Assembly: GCA_947623455.1 (NCBI GenBank)
Contig: OX392528.1
Span: 1,502,001-1,566,000 of the forward strand
Length of the DNA stretch: 64,000 nt
DNA from: Mimachlamys varia
Lineage: Eukaryota > Mollusca > Bivalvia > Pectinida > Pectinidae
Reading direction: 5' to 3'
This document shows positions 26,934 through 36,700 of the stretch, one piece after another; the first letter of the stretch is position 1, and each line of letters opens with the position of its first letter. The notes under the pieces are model-generated. The model saw only the letters and a list, made by a program, of their open reading frames with translations. It had not been told where the DNA came from and searched no databases. A program made the position numbers and the translations under genes.

Positions 26934-27667
26934 CACATAATAGTATAGTTTATTCATTTCAATTTTGGAAATTGGTTCCAAAAACACACTGTAGTTAAAA
27001 CATTTTCAAAACAAAATTTAATATATAAAAAAAATGCAAAAATAATAATAAAAAAAATTCATAATTCACTTTTCACATATTCATGTATTGATTATTAAAG
27101 CACCAACCATTACAAATATCTCGGGTGAAAGACCACTTTTACCCACTCCCCATCACAATGATGATCATCTTCATGAAGCCTTTACTTAGAAAGCACCTGC
27201 TAAAATGAACTACTGGCAGGATTTTCTGTCATACATTGGAGGTGGTCTCTGTACATGTTATAAAAAACTTTATATCAGAATGTTATTACACATACCCCAT
27301 CTTTAGACCTACTACAATATATCTATTTATCCCATACAACCTGCCCAGTGAGTAAAATATCAGAATACATCAACATTTTCCAACAGCTGACTTGGCTCAC
27401 TGTGGCTCAGCAAGTTGTTTTCAGCATTTCAGAATCAAGTCCCAGTTTATTTGTATTCTATATGTATGACAAAGAAATGGCTGTTCTCAAAAGATAGCAA
27501 CATTGGTTTTATACTATTATACTTAAGTGTACGTGTAGTCCAGCTAATGGCTATGACTTTCATTTAGTATTTAAACCTGTGGTCTACATTAGTCATACCA
27601 ATTGCCACTATAATATTAATTTGGAATTGTGATAGACATCAAATTTTAGTCAAATCAAATCAAACAA

Positions 27668-27673
27668 TTTATT
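27668..27673 (-). terminator. SRBD1: Possible SRBD1 poly(A) signal
   Basis: AATAAA on the - strand (TTTATT on +), about 440 nt after the SRBD1 stop codon, in AT-rich sequence. It is the first canonical hexamer found downstream of the stop. Others exist further on within the XRCC3 3' region, so assignment is tentative. Confidence 0.4.
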
Positions 27674-27948
27674 TTGTAAGAAATAACAAATATTTACATT
27701 TTTTCTAAATAAACAGCGAACAAGTGAGACAACAAACATATTGAAAAATATGACGCATGTTATTGTTTTACAGCAGAACAATATTTAGAAAAAAAAATAA
27801 AAATTCAAAGAAAGTTCAAATATTTTGAAAGATACAATAACATGACGATTTCATTTCAATTTCTCTCACTCTTCTACGAATTCATTACAATCTCATATAT
27901 TCTCATTTAAACAATTACCAACCTGATTGTATTAATTTGTACATTATT

Positions 27949-28061
27949 CATTGCCTCGCCCATAAGTCCTTGGTCCCTCTGACTGTACATGTAAAACTTT
28001 ACAATACCATTGCCACGCCCATCAGTCCTCAGTACCTCTGACTGTACATGTAAAACTTACA
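27949..28061. repeat. Two-copy 59-bp tandem duplication
   Basis: CATTGCCTCGCCCATAAGTC at 27949 recurs as CATTGCCACGCCCATCAGTC at 28008. Both are followed by CCTCTGACTGTACATGTAAA. It lies in the presumed SRBD1 3' UTR and may be a starting state for the arrays seen elsewhere. Confidence 0.85.
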
Positions 28062-28110
28062 TTAGTCATGGTTTCAATAAAAAACACTTAGCATAGACCT
28101 CAAAACGAGG

Positions 28111-28367
28111 CTAACCAAACTTGACGAATTCTAGTCCGAATCGTTTGCGCGCCTTGTCCAGTGAGAGGACTTTCACCTCCAGTCGGTTGCCTAGCTGTAT
28201 CTTCTGTCCTTTCATACCACTGTTGTGGAGAAGTCCTGACTCCCCCACCCCCACATCAACAAAAGCCCCAAAGTGAGTCACATTCTCCACTTTTCCTGTG
28301 AGAGTTTCCCCAACTTTGAGTTCATCAAATCCACGTGTTCCTGACCGAAACAAAGGCTTTTCGAATC
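28111..28367 (-). CDS. SRBD1: SRBD1 terminal coding exon with S1 domain
   Basis: Acceptor TTTGTTCTTCAG, then two bases completing Gly, 84 codons and a stop. It opens GFEKPLFRSGTRGFDELKVG, followed by ETLTGKVENVTHFGAFVDVG and VGESGLLHNSGM. The pattern V(x)LTG.V.N.T.FG.FVD.GVG.SGL is an S1 (OB-fold) RNA-binding domain; Phe and His positions of the RNA-binding face are present (THFGAF). The C-terminus is KRFGLEFVKFG. Length and position match the C-terminal S1 domain of SRBD1/Tex. The Met at 28353 is internal, not a start. Confidence 0.94.
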
Positions 28368-28647
28368 CTGAAGAACAAAAGAAATATATTTTCCGTCAAT
28401 AACAATTTTCTCTTATGTATTGTATAAATATAAAATAAATAGAGAAAGAAAACTATCATGGCAGGTCTCATGATTGTATTTTTTCAATACAATGTTGACC
28501 AACATTTTCACAAAATAACTCTTAGCTATGGGAAGAAAAAACTTGACCTATTATTCAAATTTCTTAAAATGATTTTAACATGAAATTTGTCTGTTACTAC
28601 AATAATTAACCGTAATTAAGCTATTTTGTTATTTGATGTTTTCTCAC

Positions 28648-28746
28648 CTTCCCTGAAGTCGTAGTTAAGGGGCTGTTGTAAGGCTCCGACAATGAGATCC
28701 ATGGTGGGCTCGCCTACAGAGAACTCCTCCGCCAGCTTGGTTACAC
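28648..28746 (-). CDS. SRBD1: SRBD1 coding exon 7 of window
   Basis: Acceptor GTTGTTATAG and donor GGGAAG|GTGAGA bound two bases, 32 codons and one base. It reads VTKLAEEFSVGEPTMDLIVG and then ALQQPLNYDFRE. This corresponds to the segment between the HPESY helix region and the S1 domain in SRBD1 (pattern L..I...L.QP..FD.R). Both junction phases fit. Confidence 0.88.
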
Positions 28747-29892
28747 CTATAACAACACCAAGCAATGAACATCTACAGGAAGTGGACATTTTAGACGAAA
28801 CAGAATACTTAAATGACTATTTCTAATTGAACTGGGTTTGCAGAATCTCTTTCATTCACTTACAGTAAACCTTCAGTCAATTCAAATAAAAACAATAACT
28901 TTCTGTCCAGTGGTAGTGCAAACCCTCCTTGCACATACATTGGATTGTTCAGACACACAGGAGAATAGAGAAATTACGCAAACATTTATCAAGTTGGCTA
29001 TCAAGTGAAGCAACCCTCGCCTCACCAAACTCCCCGACTTATCTATTATAACATTGAAAGCCTTGAGTTATGGAATAACGGGTAGTATTCTTGAAGTGAT
29101 GATGTATGTTGTCATCATTGTAAAATATCCTAAAAGTACATAATAATAATATAATGATAATATACAACATTTATATAGCGCTCTATATAAATTGTAAAAT
29201 TATTCTAAAGCGCTTCACAACATGTAGATAATAATTTGATACTTACACTGCATAAATAAAGAAGTTATTACAATCTAAGCTAATGTGATAATATAAAAAA
29301 TTGCATATAAATACGAACTACATCTACTGTAGATAAACAAATGTCAGTATATACATGACGTCTAAGTTGTCCCTAATATAATACATGGAGGGCGGAATGT
29401 TACCTTCCTATTACTCACAGAACTGAGAAGTGTTATAACACTTTGATATGTAATTGTGATCCAGCCAGCAATCCCTGATTTCAATAGACAATTTTTATAA
29501 CTTCCACATATAATAGACCAGGGCTGGTATTCATGAAGCCAATCTCATGCTCCAACATCTGCTGCTTTTTGCCTCTGGTTTGCAAATGAACTTGACAATA
29601 GTTTGTAAATATTAACTGAAGCTAAGTATGATAATTTTGAAAATACATAAAAACAAAAATATTAATTGGTTATGTAAAATAATCTTTACATAAATCATAT
29701 TTTCCAACCTGAAGAAAATGTTAACAAATATAACATAAAGGGTTTTGGTTTTATATCAGCGACTTGATGGCTATCGATGTTGACTCCGATGGTTCTAACT
29801 ACTCTTTTTTTAGCTGCCATTGTTTTGTGTAATTAGATCATGATTTATTCAATTTCGTTTGATCTATCAGGAGTTAATTTGTTACAGAATAC
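28747..29892. other. Unique part of SRBD1 intron 6, with a possible dispersed repeat
   Basis: AT-rich intron sequence between exon 7 and array A5. At about 29155-29225 the pattern ACATTTATATAGCGCTCTAT followed later by AAAGCGCTTCACA resembles a dispersed repeat motif seen in many marine invertebrate genomes (from memory; tentative). No coding potential was seen. Confidence 0.45.
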
Positions 29893-32089
29893 ATGGAGCT
29901 AGAGCTATTAACATGGAACTTACTTGTCTTCCTCATGATAGATCTAGAGCTATTAACATGGAACTTACTTGTCTTCCTCATGATAGAGCTATTAACATGG
30001 AACTTACTTGTCTTCCTCATGATAGATCTATTGACATGGAACTTACTTGTCTTCCTCATGATAGAGCTAGAGCTATTAACATGGAACTTACTTGTCTTCC
30101 TCATGATAGAGCTATTAACATGGAACTTACTTGTCTTCCTCATGATAGAGCTATTAACATGGAACTTACTTGTCTTCCTCATGATAGAGCTATTAACATG
30201 GAACTTACTTGTCTTCCTCATGATAGAGCTATTAACATGGAACTTACTTGTCTTCCTCATGATAGATCTATTAACATGGAACTTACTTGTCTTCCTCATG
30301 ATAGAGCTAGAGCTATTAACATGGAACTTACTTGTCTTCCTCATGATAGAGCTAGAGCTATTAACATGGAACTTACTTGTCTTCCTCATGATAGAGCTAG
30401 AGCTATTAACATGGAACTTACTTGTCTTCCTCATGATAGATCTATTAACATTGAACTTACTTGTCTTCCTCATGATAGAGCTAGAGCTATTAACATGGAA
30501 CTTACTTGTCTTCCTCATGATAGAGCTAGAGCTATTAACATGGAACTTACTTGTCTTCCTCATGATAGAGCTATTAACATGGAACTTACTTGTCTTCCTC
30601 ATGATAGAGCTATGAACATGGAACTTACTTGTCTTCCTCATGATAGAGCTAGAGCTATTAACATGGAACTTACTTGACTTCCTCATGATAGAGCTATTAA
30701 CATGGAACTTACTTGTCTTCCTCATGATAGAGCTAGAGCTATTAACATGGAACTTACTTGTCTTCCTCATGATAGAGCTATTAACATGGAACTTACTTGA
30801 CTTCCTCATGATAGAGCTATTAACATGGAACTTACTTGTCTTCCTCATGATAGAGCTATTAACATTGAACTTACTTGACTTCCTCATGATAGAGCTATTA
30901 ACATGGAACTTACTTGTCTTCCTCATGATAGAGCTAGAGCTATTAACATGGAACTTACTTGTCTTCCTCATGATAGAGCTATTAACATGGAACTTACTTG
31001 TCTTCCTCATGATAGAGCTAGAGCTATTAACATGGAACTTACTTGTCTTCCTCATGATAGAGCTATTAACATGGAACTTACTTGTCTTCCTCATGATAGA
31101 GCTATTAACATTGAACTTACTTGTCTTCCTCATGATAGAGCTATTAACATGGAACTTACTTGTCTTCCTCATGATAGAGCTATTAACATGGAACTTACTT
31201 GTCTTCCTCATGATAGAGCTATTAACATGGAACTTACTTGTCTTCCTCATGATAGAGCTATTAACATGGAACTTACTTGTCTTCCTCATGATAGATCTAT
31301 TGACATGGAACTTACTTGTCTTCCTCATGATAGAGCTATTAACATGGAACTTACTTGTCTTCCTCATGATAGAGCTATTAACATTGAACTTACTTGTCTT
31401 CCTCATGATAGAGCTATTAACATGGAACTTACTTGTCTTCCTCATGATAGAGCTATTAACATGGAACTTACTTGTCTTCCTCATGATAGAGCTATTAACA
31501 TGGAACTTACTTGTCTTCCTCATGATAGAGCTATTAACATTGAACTTACTTGTCTTCCTCATGATAGAGCTATTAACATGGAACTTACTTGTCTTCCTCA
31601 TGATAGATCTGTTAACATGGAACTTACTTGTCTTCCTCATGATAGATCTGTTAACATGGAACTTACTTGTCTTCCTCATGATAGAGCTATTAACATTGAA
31701 CTTACTTGTCTTCCTCATGATAGATCTATTAACATGGAACTTACTTGTCTTCCTCGTGATAGATCTATTAACATGGAACTTACTTGTCTTCCTCATGATA
31801 GAGCTATTGACATGGAACTTACTTGTCTTCCTCATGATAGAGCTAGAGCTATTGACATGGAACTTACTTGTCTTCCTCATGATAGAGCTAGAGCTATTAA
31901 CATGGAACTTACTTGTCTTCCTCATGATAGATCTATTAACATGGAACTTACTTGTCTTCCTCATGATAGAGCTAGAGCTATTGACATGGAACTTACTTGT
32001 CTTCCTCATGATAGAGCTATTAACATGGAACTTACTTGTCTTCCTCATGATAGAGCTATTAACATGGAACTTACTTGTCTTCCTCATGA
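29893..32089 (-). repeat. Array A5: 39/45-bp exon-end/splice-donor minisatellite, about 54 copies
   Basis: Read on the - strand, each unit is TCATGAGGAAGACAA|GTAAG then TTCCATGTTAATAGCTCTA. The first 15 nt match the last 15 nt of SRBD1 exon 6 and the rest matches the start of its intron, so every unit repeats the 5' splice site. The longer 45-bp form has a 6-bp AGAGCT insertion on the + strand. All lengths are multiples of 3 and the SRBD1 frame is open throughout (repeat MRKTSKFHVNSSI, with variants T/S, H/N, S/R), ending at a stop at 29874. No - strand stop occurs in this frame, while both open + strand frames are broken by substitutions. Confidence 0.95.
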
Positions 32090-32160
32090 AGTCCTGAACT
32101 TGTCGAATGAAGTTGGCATGTCCTACTTTTGAGGAATCAACCCCAATTCTCTCCAGTAGT
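32075..32160 (-). CDS. SRBD1: SRBD1 coding exon 6 of window, founder of array A5
   Basis: Acceptor TGTCATTTAG and donor AGACAA|GTAAGT bound 86 nt reading LLERIGVDSSKVGHANFIRQ and then VQDFMRKT. The last base A joins GT of exon 7 to give Ser (A|GT GTA ACC). The last 15 nt (TCATGAGGAAGACAA) are repeated in every unit of array A5, each followed by the same GTAAGT. The SRBD1 frame stays open through the whole array to a stop at 29874, so this exon could extend in frame if a downstream donor copy were used. Confidence 0.88.
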
Positions 32161-32406
32161 CTAAATGACACAGAAATAACCAATGAATAGATAATTTAAA
32201 TGTTTGTAAATCTAACAATAATCAGGAAGAATACAAATTCTTGCTTCACTAGTCAGTGCTACATAGGAGCATTTCTTAAAACCCACTCCAGACATCAACA
32301 TGTATACGCTTAAACTTCAGTCAGAAACAGAATAAAGTTTTAATAGAGCAGATATGGAGGACCTTGTTTTATATGTAAAGGTTGATTTGGAGTTTATATA
32401 ACTCAC
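32161..32406. other. SRBD1 intron 5 (no array)
   Basis: Unique AT-rich intron of 246 nt between exons 5 and 6, with standard donor GTGAGT and acceptor CATTTAG on the - strand. No other feature was seen. Confidence 0.7.
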
Positions 32407-32562
32407 TGTTGAGCTTGTGGGTAACTTTCTGGGTGGATGGAGGTCATATCCAGTGGGTTAGGTTGGTCAGACATCTTGGCTTTCTTGGCTTTAGTGACCT
32501 TTGTTGTTGCTTTCCTTTTCCGACCTCCTGATGTTGACGCCTCAGGTTCTTCTTCTTTTACT
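32407..32562 (-). CDS. SRBD1: SRBD1 coding exon 5 of window (charged linker, HPESY)
   Basis: Acceptor TATACTTGTAG and donor CAACA|GTGAGT bound 156 nt whose phases fit exons 4 and 6. The first half is a low-complexity charged linker (EVKEEEPEAS, then GGRKRKATTK and KAKKAKM). The second half, NPLDMTSIHPESYPQAQQ, matches the NPLD.T.IHPESY block of SRBD1. The Lys/Arg-rich linker could serve as a nuclear localisation signal (inference). Neither flanking intron holds an array. Confidence 0.88.
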
Positions 32563-32786
32563 CTACAAGTATATTACCCTAAATCACTTCTACTCTCTAC
32601 AATATTGAACCAGTCAAACCCTGTTACTTGCAAATTTAAATTCTGACTTTTCAAAACCTATCCTGTATTAAAGTTGATATTCCTGAACATTATGTGCCTT
32701 GTTTTTCGGGAAGTTTGATATCATGTAATGAGACTATTAGTATTGACAACAGGTAACAAGATACTGGCAGGATTGTAGTTACTTAC

Positions 32787-32966
32787 TCAGTAGTTGAGCT
32801 GGCTGCACTGGCGTTGTGGACTCTGATAAAGCCAGCACACTGTTCATAAGACTTGGCCCCAACACCCTTTACGTGCCTGATCTGGTCCCTGTTGATGAAC
32901 GCACCGTTCTTTTCTCTCCACTCCACAATGTTCTTGGCACGAGTGGCGGTCAGTCCAGCCGTCCTC
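32787..32966 (-). CDS. SRBD1: SRBD1 coding exon 4 of window (helix-hairpin-helix)
   Basis: Acceptor TTTACTAG and donor ACTGA|GTAAGT bound 180 nt: one base, 59 codons and two bases. The peptide reads [20 protein letters not shown], then [20 protein letters not shown] and [22 protein letters not shown]...RAKNI.EWREKNG.F..R.Q...VKG.G.KS..QCAGF is the helix-hairpin-helix nucleic-acid-binding region of Tex/SRBD1. The open frame also continues upstream into intron sequence; the acceptor phase and family alignment place the start here. Confidence 0.94.
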
Positions 32967-33738
32967 CTAGTAAACAGATCAGTAGTAAACGGATCAGATA
33001 AGAGATCCCAAAGGGATTGTGGCGCCCACCATCGCAGTTTTATCTTTTCCATTCTTGTATTGAATCTGAGCTAAAATGAAATTTGTGAATTTCTCTTGAA
33101 AATTGATTTTAGTTGAAAGATGGTCAACTGTCAACAATTCAAAAAGTACAACTTTAAAGGACCAGGAAGACATATGCATTTTAAGAAAGATCCATCTGGT
33201 TGTTTGCAAACTAGAAATGTCTGCGAGATATAAATGCCCCCTTCCCCATGTGAAATTAGTTCTTCATGCGTATGCCAAGTCTGATAACAATCAGATCAGT
33301 AGTTATTTACATATTAAGCTGGTTACATTACCATGGGACAGGACGGACATGGCATGGGTAACACTATATGCCCCCCCCCCCCCATTTAATGGCAGGGGCA
33401 TAAAAATAACTATAATACACTTTTATAGTCAAAATACAAGATGAATACATCTCTGCATTATTTTATTTCTTCACGGATCAGTCCAGAAATGGGATCATGC
33501 ACAACATGAAATATCCTATGAGAATGTTTTATCATGTACTAGATAGTAAAAAAAAAACTGTCACAAACTGTTACTGTCAAAATTCAAAAGGACATCTGTC
33601 GGCCATAATATTTATCATATCCGTGCGAAAATGTACCATGCGCAACTAAGTACTAAGGAAGGACAGGCCATGAATGAACGCAGGGTAATTTGAATAGCCC
33701 ACAATCTGACGATGGTGGGCTAAAAACACACACAAATG
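32967..33738. other. Unique 3' part of SRBD1 intron 3, with poly-C tract
   Basis: Single-copy intron sequence between array A6 and the exon 4 acceptor. It contains a homopolymer of 13 C at 33371-33383. Open frames here are short and unsupported. No transposon or RNA gene was recognised. Confidence 0.55.
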
Positions 33739-36700
33739 TTCAGTAGCCATTTTGACCTCTACTCTGTAACTAACAGAAGAAGTTCAATGGCCTTGTTGAT
33801 GTCTACTCTGTAACTTACCGTAGGAGATGTTCACTGGCCGTGTTGACGTATACTGTGTTACTTACCGTAGGAGGTGTTCACTGGCCATGTTGACGTCTGT
33901 GTTACTTACTGAAGCTAGGAGATGTTCACTGGCCGTGTTGACGTCTGTGTTACTTACTGTAGGAGATGTTCACTGGCCGTGTTGACGTCTGTGTTACTTA
34001 CTGTAGGAGGTGTTCACTGGCCGTGTTGACGTCTGTGTTACTTACTGTAGGAGGTGTTCACTGGCCGTGTTGACGTCTGTGTTACTTACTGTAGGAGGTT
34101 TTCACTGGCCATGTTGCCGTCTGTGTTACTTACTGAAGGAGATTTTCACTGGCCGTGTTGACGTCTGTGTTACTTACTGTAGGAGGTGTTCACTGGCCGT
34201 GTTGACGTCTGTGTTACTTACTGTAGGAGGTGTTCACTGGCCGTGTTGACGTCTGTGTTACTTACCGTAGGAGGTGTTCACTGGCCATGTTGACGTCTGT
34301 GTTACTTACTGAAGCTAGGAGATGTTCACTGGCCGTGTTGACGTCTGTGTTACTTACTGTAGGAGATGTTCACTGGCCGTGTTGACGTCTGTGTTACTTA
34401 CTGTAGGAGGTGTTCACTGGCCGTGTTGACGTCTGTGTTACTTACTGTAGGAGGTGTTCACTGGCCGTGTTGACGTCTGTGTTACTTACTGTAGGAGGTT
34501 TTCACTGGCCATGTTGCCGTCTGTGTTACTTACTGAAGGAGATTTTCACTGGCCGTGTTGACGTCTGTGTTACTTACTGTAGGAGGTGTTCACTGGCCGT
34601 GTTGACGTCTGTGTTACTTACTGTAGGAGGTGTTCACTGGCCGTGTTGACGTCTGTGTTACTTACTGTAGGAGGTGTTCACTGGCCATGTTGCCGTCTGT
34701 GTTACTTACTGAAGGAGATGTTCACTGGCCGTGTTGACGTCTGTGTTACTTACCGTAGGAGATGTTCACTGGCCGTGTTGACTTGTACTGTGTTACTTAC
34801 TGAGGAGATGTTCACTGGCTGTGTTGACGTATACTGTGTTACTTACCGTAGGAGATGTTCACTGGCCGTGTTGACGTATAATGTGTTACTTACCGTAGGA
34901 GATGTTCACTGGCCGTGTTGACGTATACTGTGTTACTTACTGTAGGAGGTGTTCACTGGCCATGTTGCCGTCTGTGTTACTTACTGAAGGAGATGTTCAC
35001 TGGCCGTGTTGACGTCTGTGTTACTTACTGTAGGAGATGTTCACTGGCCGTGTTGACGTCTGTGTTACTTACTGTAGGAGGTGTTCACTGGCCGTGTTGA
35101 CGTCTGTGTTACTTACTGTAGGAGGTGTTCACTGGCCGTGTTGACGTCTGTGTTACTTACTGTAGGAGGTTTTCACTGGCCATGTTGCCGTCTGTGTTAC
35201 TTACTGAAGGAGATTTTCACTGGCCGTGTTGACGTCTGTGTTACTTACTGTAGGAGGTGTTCACTGGCCGTGTTGACGTCTGTGTTACTTACTGTAGGAG
35301 GTGTTCACTGGCCGTGTTGACGTCTGTGTTACTTACTGTAGGAGGTGTTCACTGGCCATGTTGCCGTCTGTGTTACTTACTGAAGGAGATGTTCACTGGC
35401 CGTGTTGACGTCTGTGTTACTTACCGTAGGAGATGTTCACTGGCCGTGTTGACTTGTACTGTGTTACTTACTGAGGAGATGTTCACTGGCTGTGTTGACG
35501 TATACTGTGTTACTTACCGTAGGAGATGTTCACTGGCCGTGTTGACGTATAATGTGTTACTTACCGTAGGAGATGTTCACTGGCCGTGTTGACGTATACT
35601 GTGTTACTTACTGTAGGAGGTGTTCACTGGCCATGTTGCCGTCTGTGTCACTTACTGAAGGAGATGTTCACTGGCCGTGTTGATGTCTGTGTTACTTACC
35701 GTAGGAGATGTTCACTGGCCGTGTTGACTTGTACTGTGTTACTTACTGAGGAGATGTTCACTGGCTGTGTTGACGTATACTGTGTTACTTACCGTAGGAG
35801 ATGTTCACTGGCCGTGTTGACGTATACTGTGTTACTTACCGTAGGAGATGTTCACTGGCCGTGTTGACGTATACTGTGTCACTTACTGAGGAGATGTTCA
35901 CTGGCCGTGTTGACGTATACTGTGTTACTTACCGTAGGAGATGTTCACTGGCCGTGTTGACGTCTGTGTTACTTACTGAGGAGATGTTCACTGGCCGTGT
36001 TGACGTATACTGTGTTACTTACTGTAGGAGATGTTCACTGGACGTGTTGACCTATACTGTGTTTCTTACTGTAGGAGATGTTCACTGGACGTGTTGACGT
36101 CTGTGTTACTTACTGAGGAGATGTTCACTGGCCGTGTTGACGTATACTGTGTTACTTACTGAAGGAGATGTTCACTGGCCGTGTTGACGTATACTGTGTT
36201 ACTTACTGAAGGAGATGTTCACTGGCCGTGTTGATGTCTGTGTTACTTACCGTAGGAGATGTTCACTGGCCGTGTTGACGTCTGTGTTACTTACCGTAGG
36301 AGATGTTCACTGGCCGTGTTGACGTCTGTGTTACTTACCGTAGGAGATGTTCACTGGCCGTGTTGACGTCTGTGTTACTTACTGAGGAGATGTTCACTGG
36401 CCGTGTTGACGTATACTGTGTTACTTACTGTAGGAGATGTTCACTGGACGTGTTGACGTATACTGTGTTTCTTACTGTAGGAGATGTTCACTGGACGTGT
36501 TGACGTCTGTGTTACTTACTGAGGAGATGTTCACTGGCCGTGTTGACGTATACTGTGTTACTTACTGAAGGAGATGTTCACTGGCCGTGTTGACGTATAC
36601 TGTGTTACTTACTGAAGGAGATGTTCACTGGCCGTGTTGATGTCTGTGTTACTTACCGTAGGAGATGTTCACTGGCCGTGTTGACGTATACTGTGTTACT

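Larger units (their letters stand above)
26722..28110. other. Convergent intergenic region and 3' UTRs
   Basis: Holds the 3' UTRs of both genes. Visible content: a TAT/ATT run near 26732; an acceptor-like TTGTAG with a 35-codon open frame at 26751-26862; two diverged copies of a roughly 53-bp sequence at 26893-26997; and a two-copy 59-bp tandem duplication at 27949-28061. No other gene was seen. Confidence 0.6.

Noticed and set aside
29893..32097. Two + strand frames across A5 (repeats LLTWNLLVFLMIE and INMELTCLPHDRA)
   Set aside because: They are antisense shadows of the array. Both contain stops within it and neither links to an exon.
29874..32183. The 769-codon - strand frame as a stand-alone gene
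   Set aside because: Its start Met lies in intron sequence upstream of the SRBD1 exon 6 acceptor. The real coding part is exon 6; the rest is array and could be translated only by downstream donor use or intron retention.
33103..33444. A 113-codon + strand frame in SRBD1 intron 3
   Set aside because: AT-rich intron sequence, no recognisable domain, and the frame spans the 13-C tract. Likely chance.
34010..36503. Cys-rich frames (FTGRVDVCVTYCRRC...) on the + strand of A6
   Set aside because: They are antisense to an array made of SRBD1 exon end and donor, and they break at every length variant.
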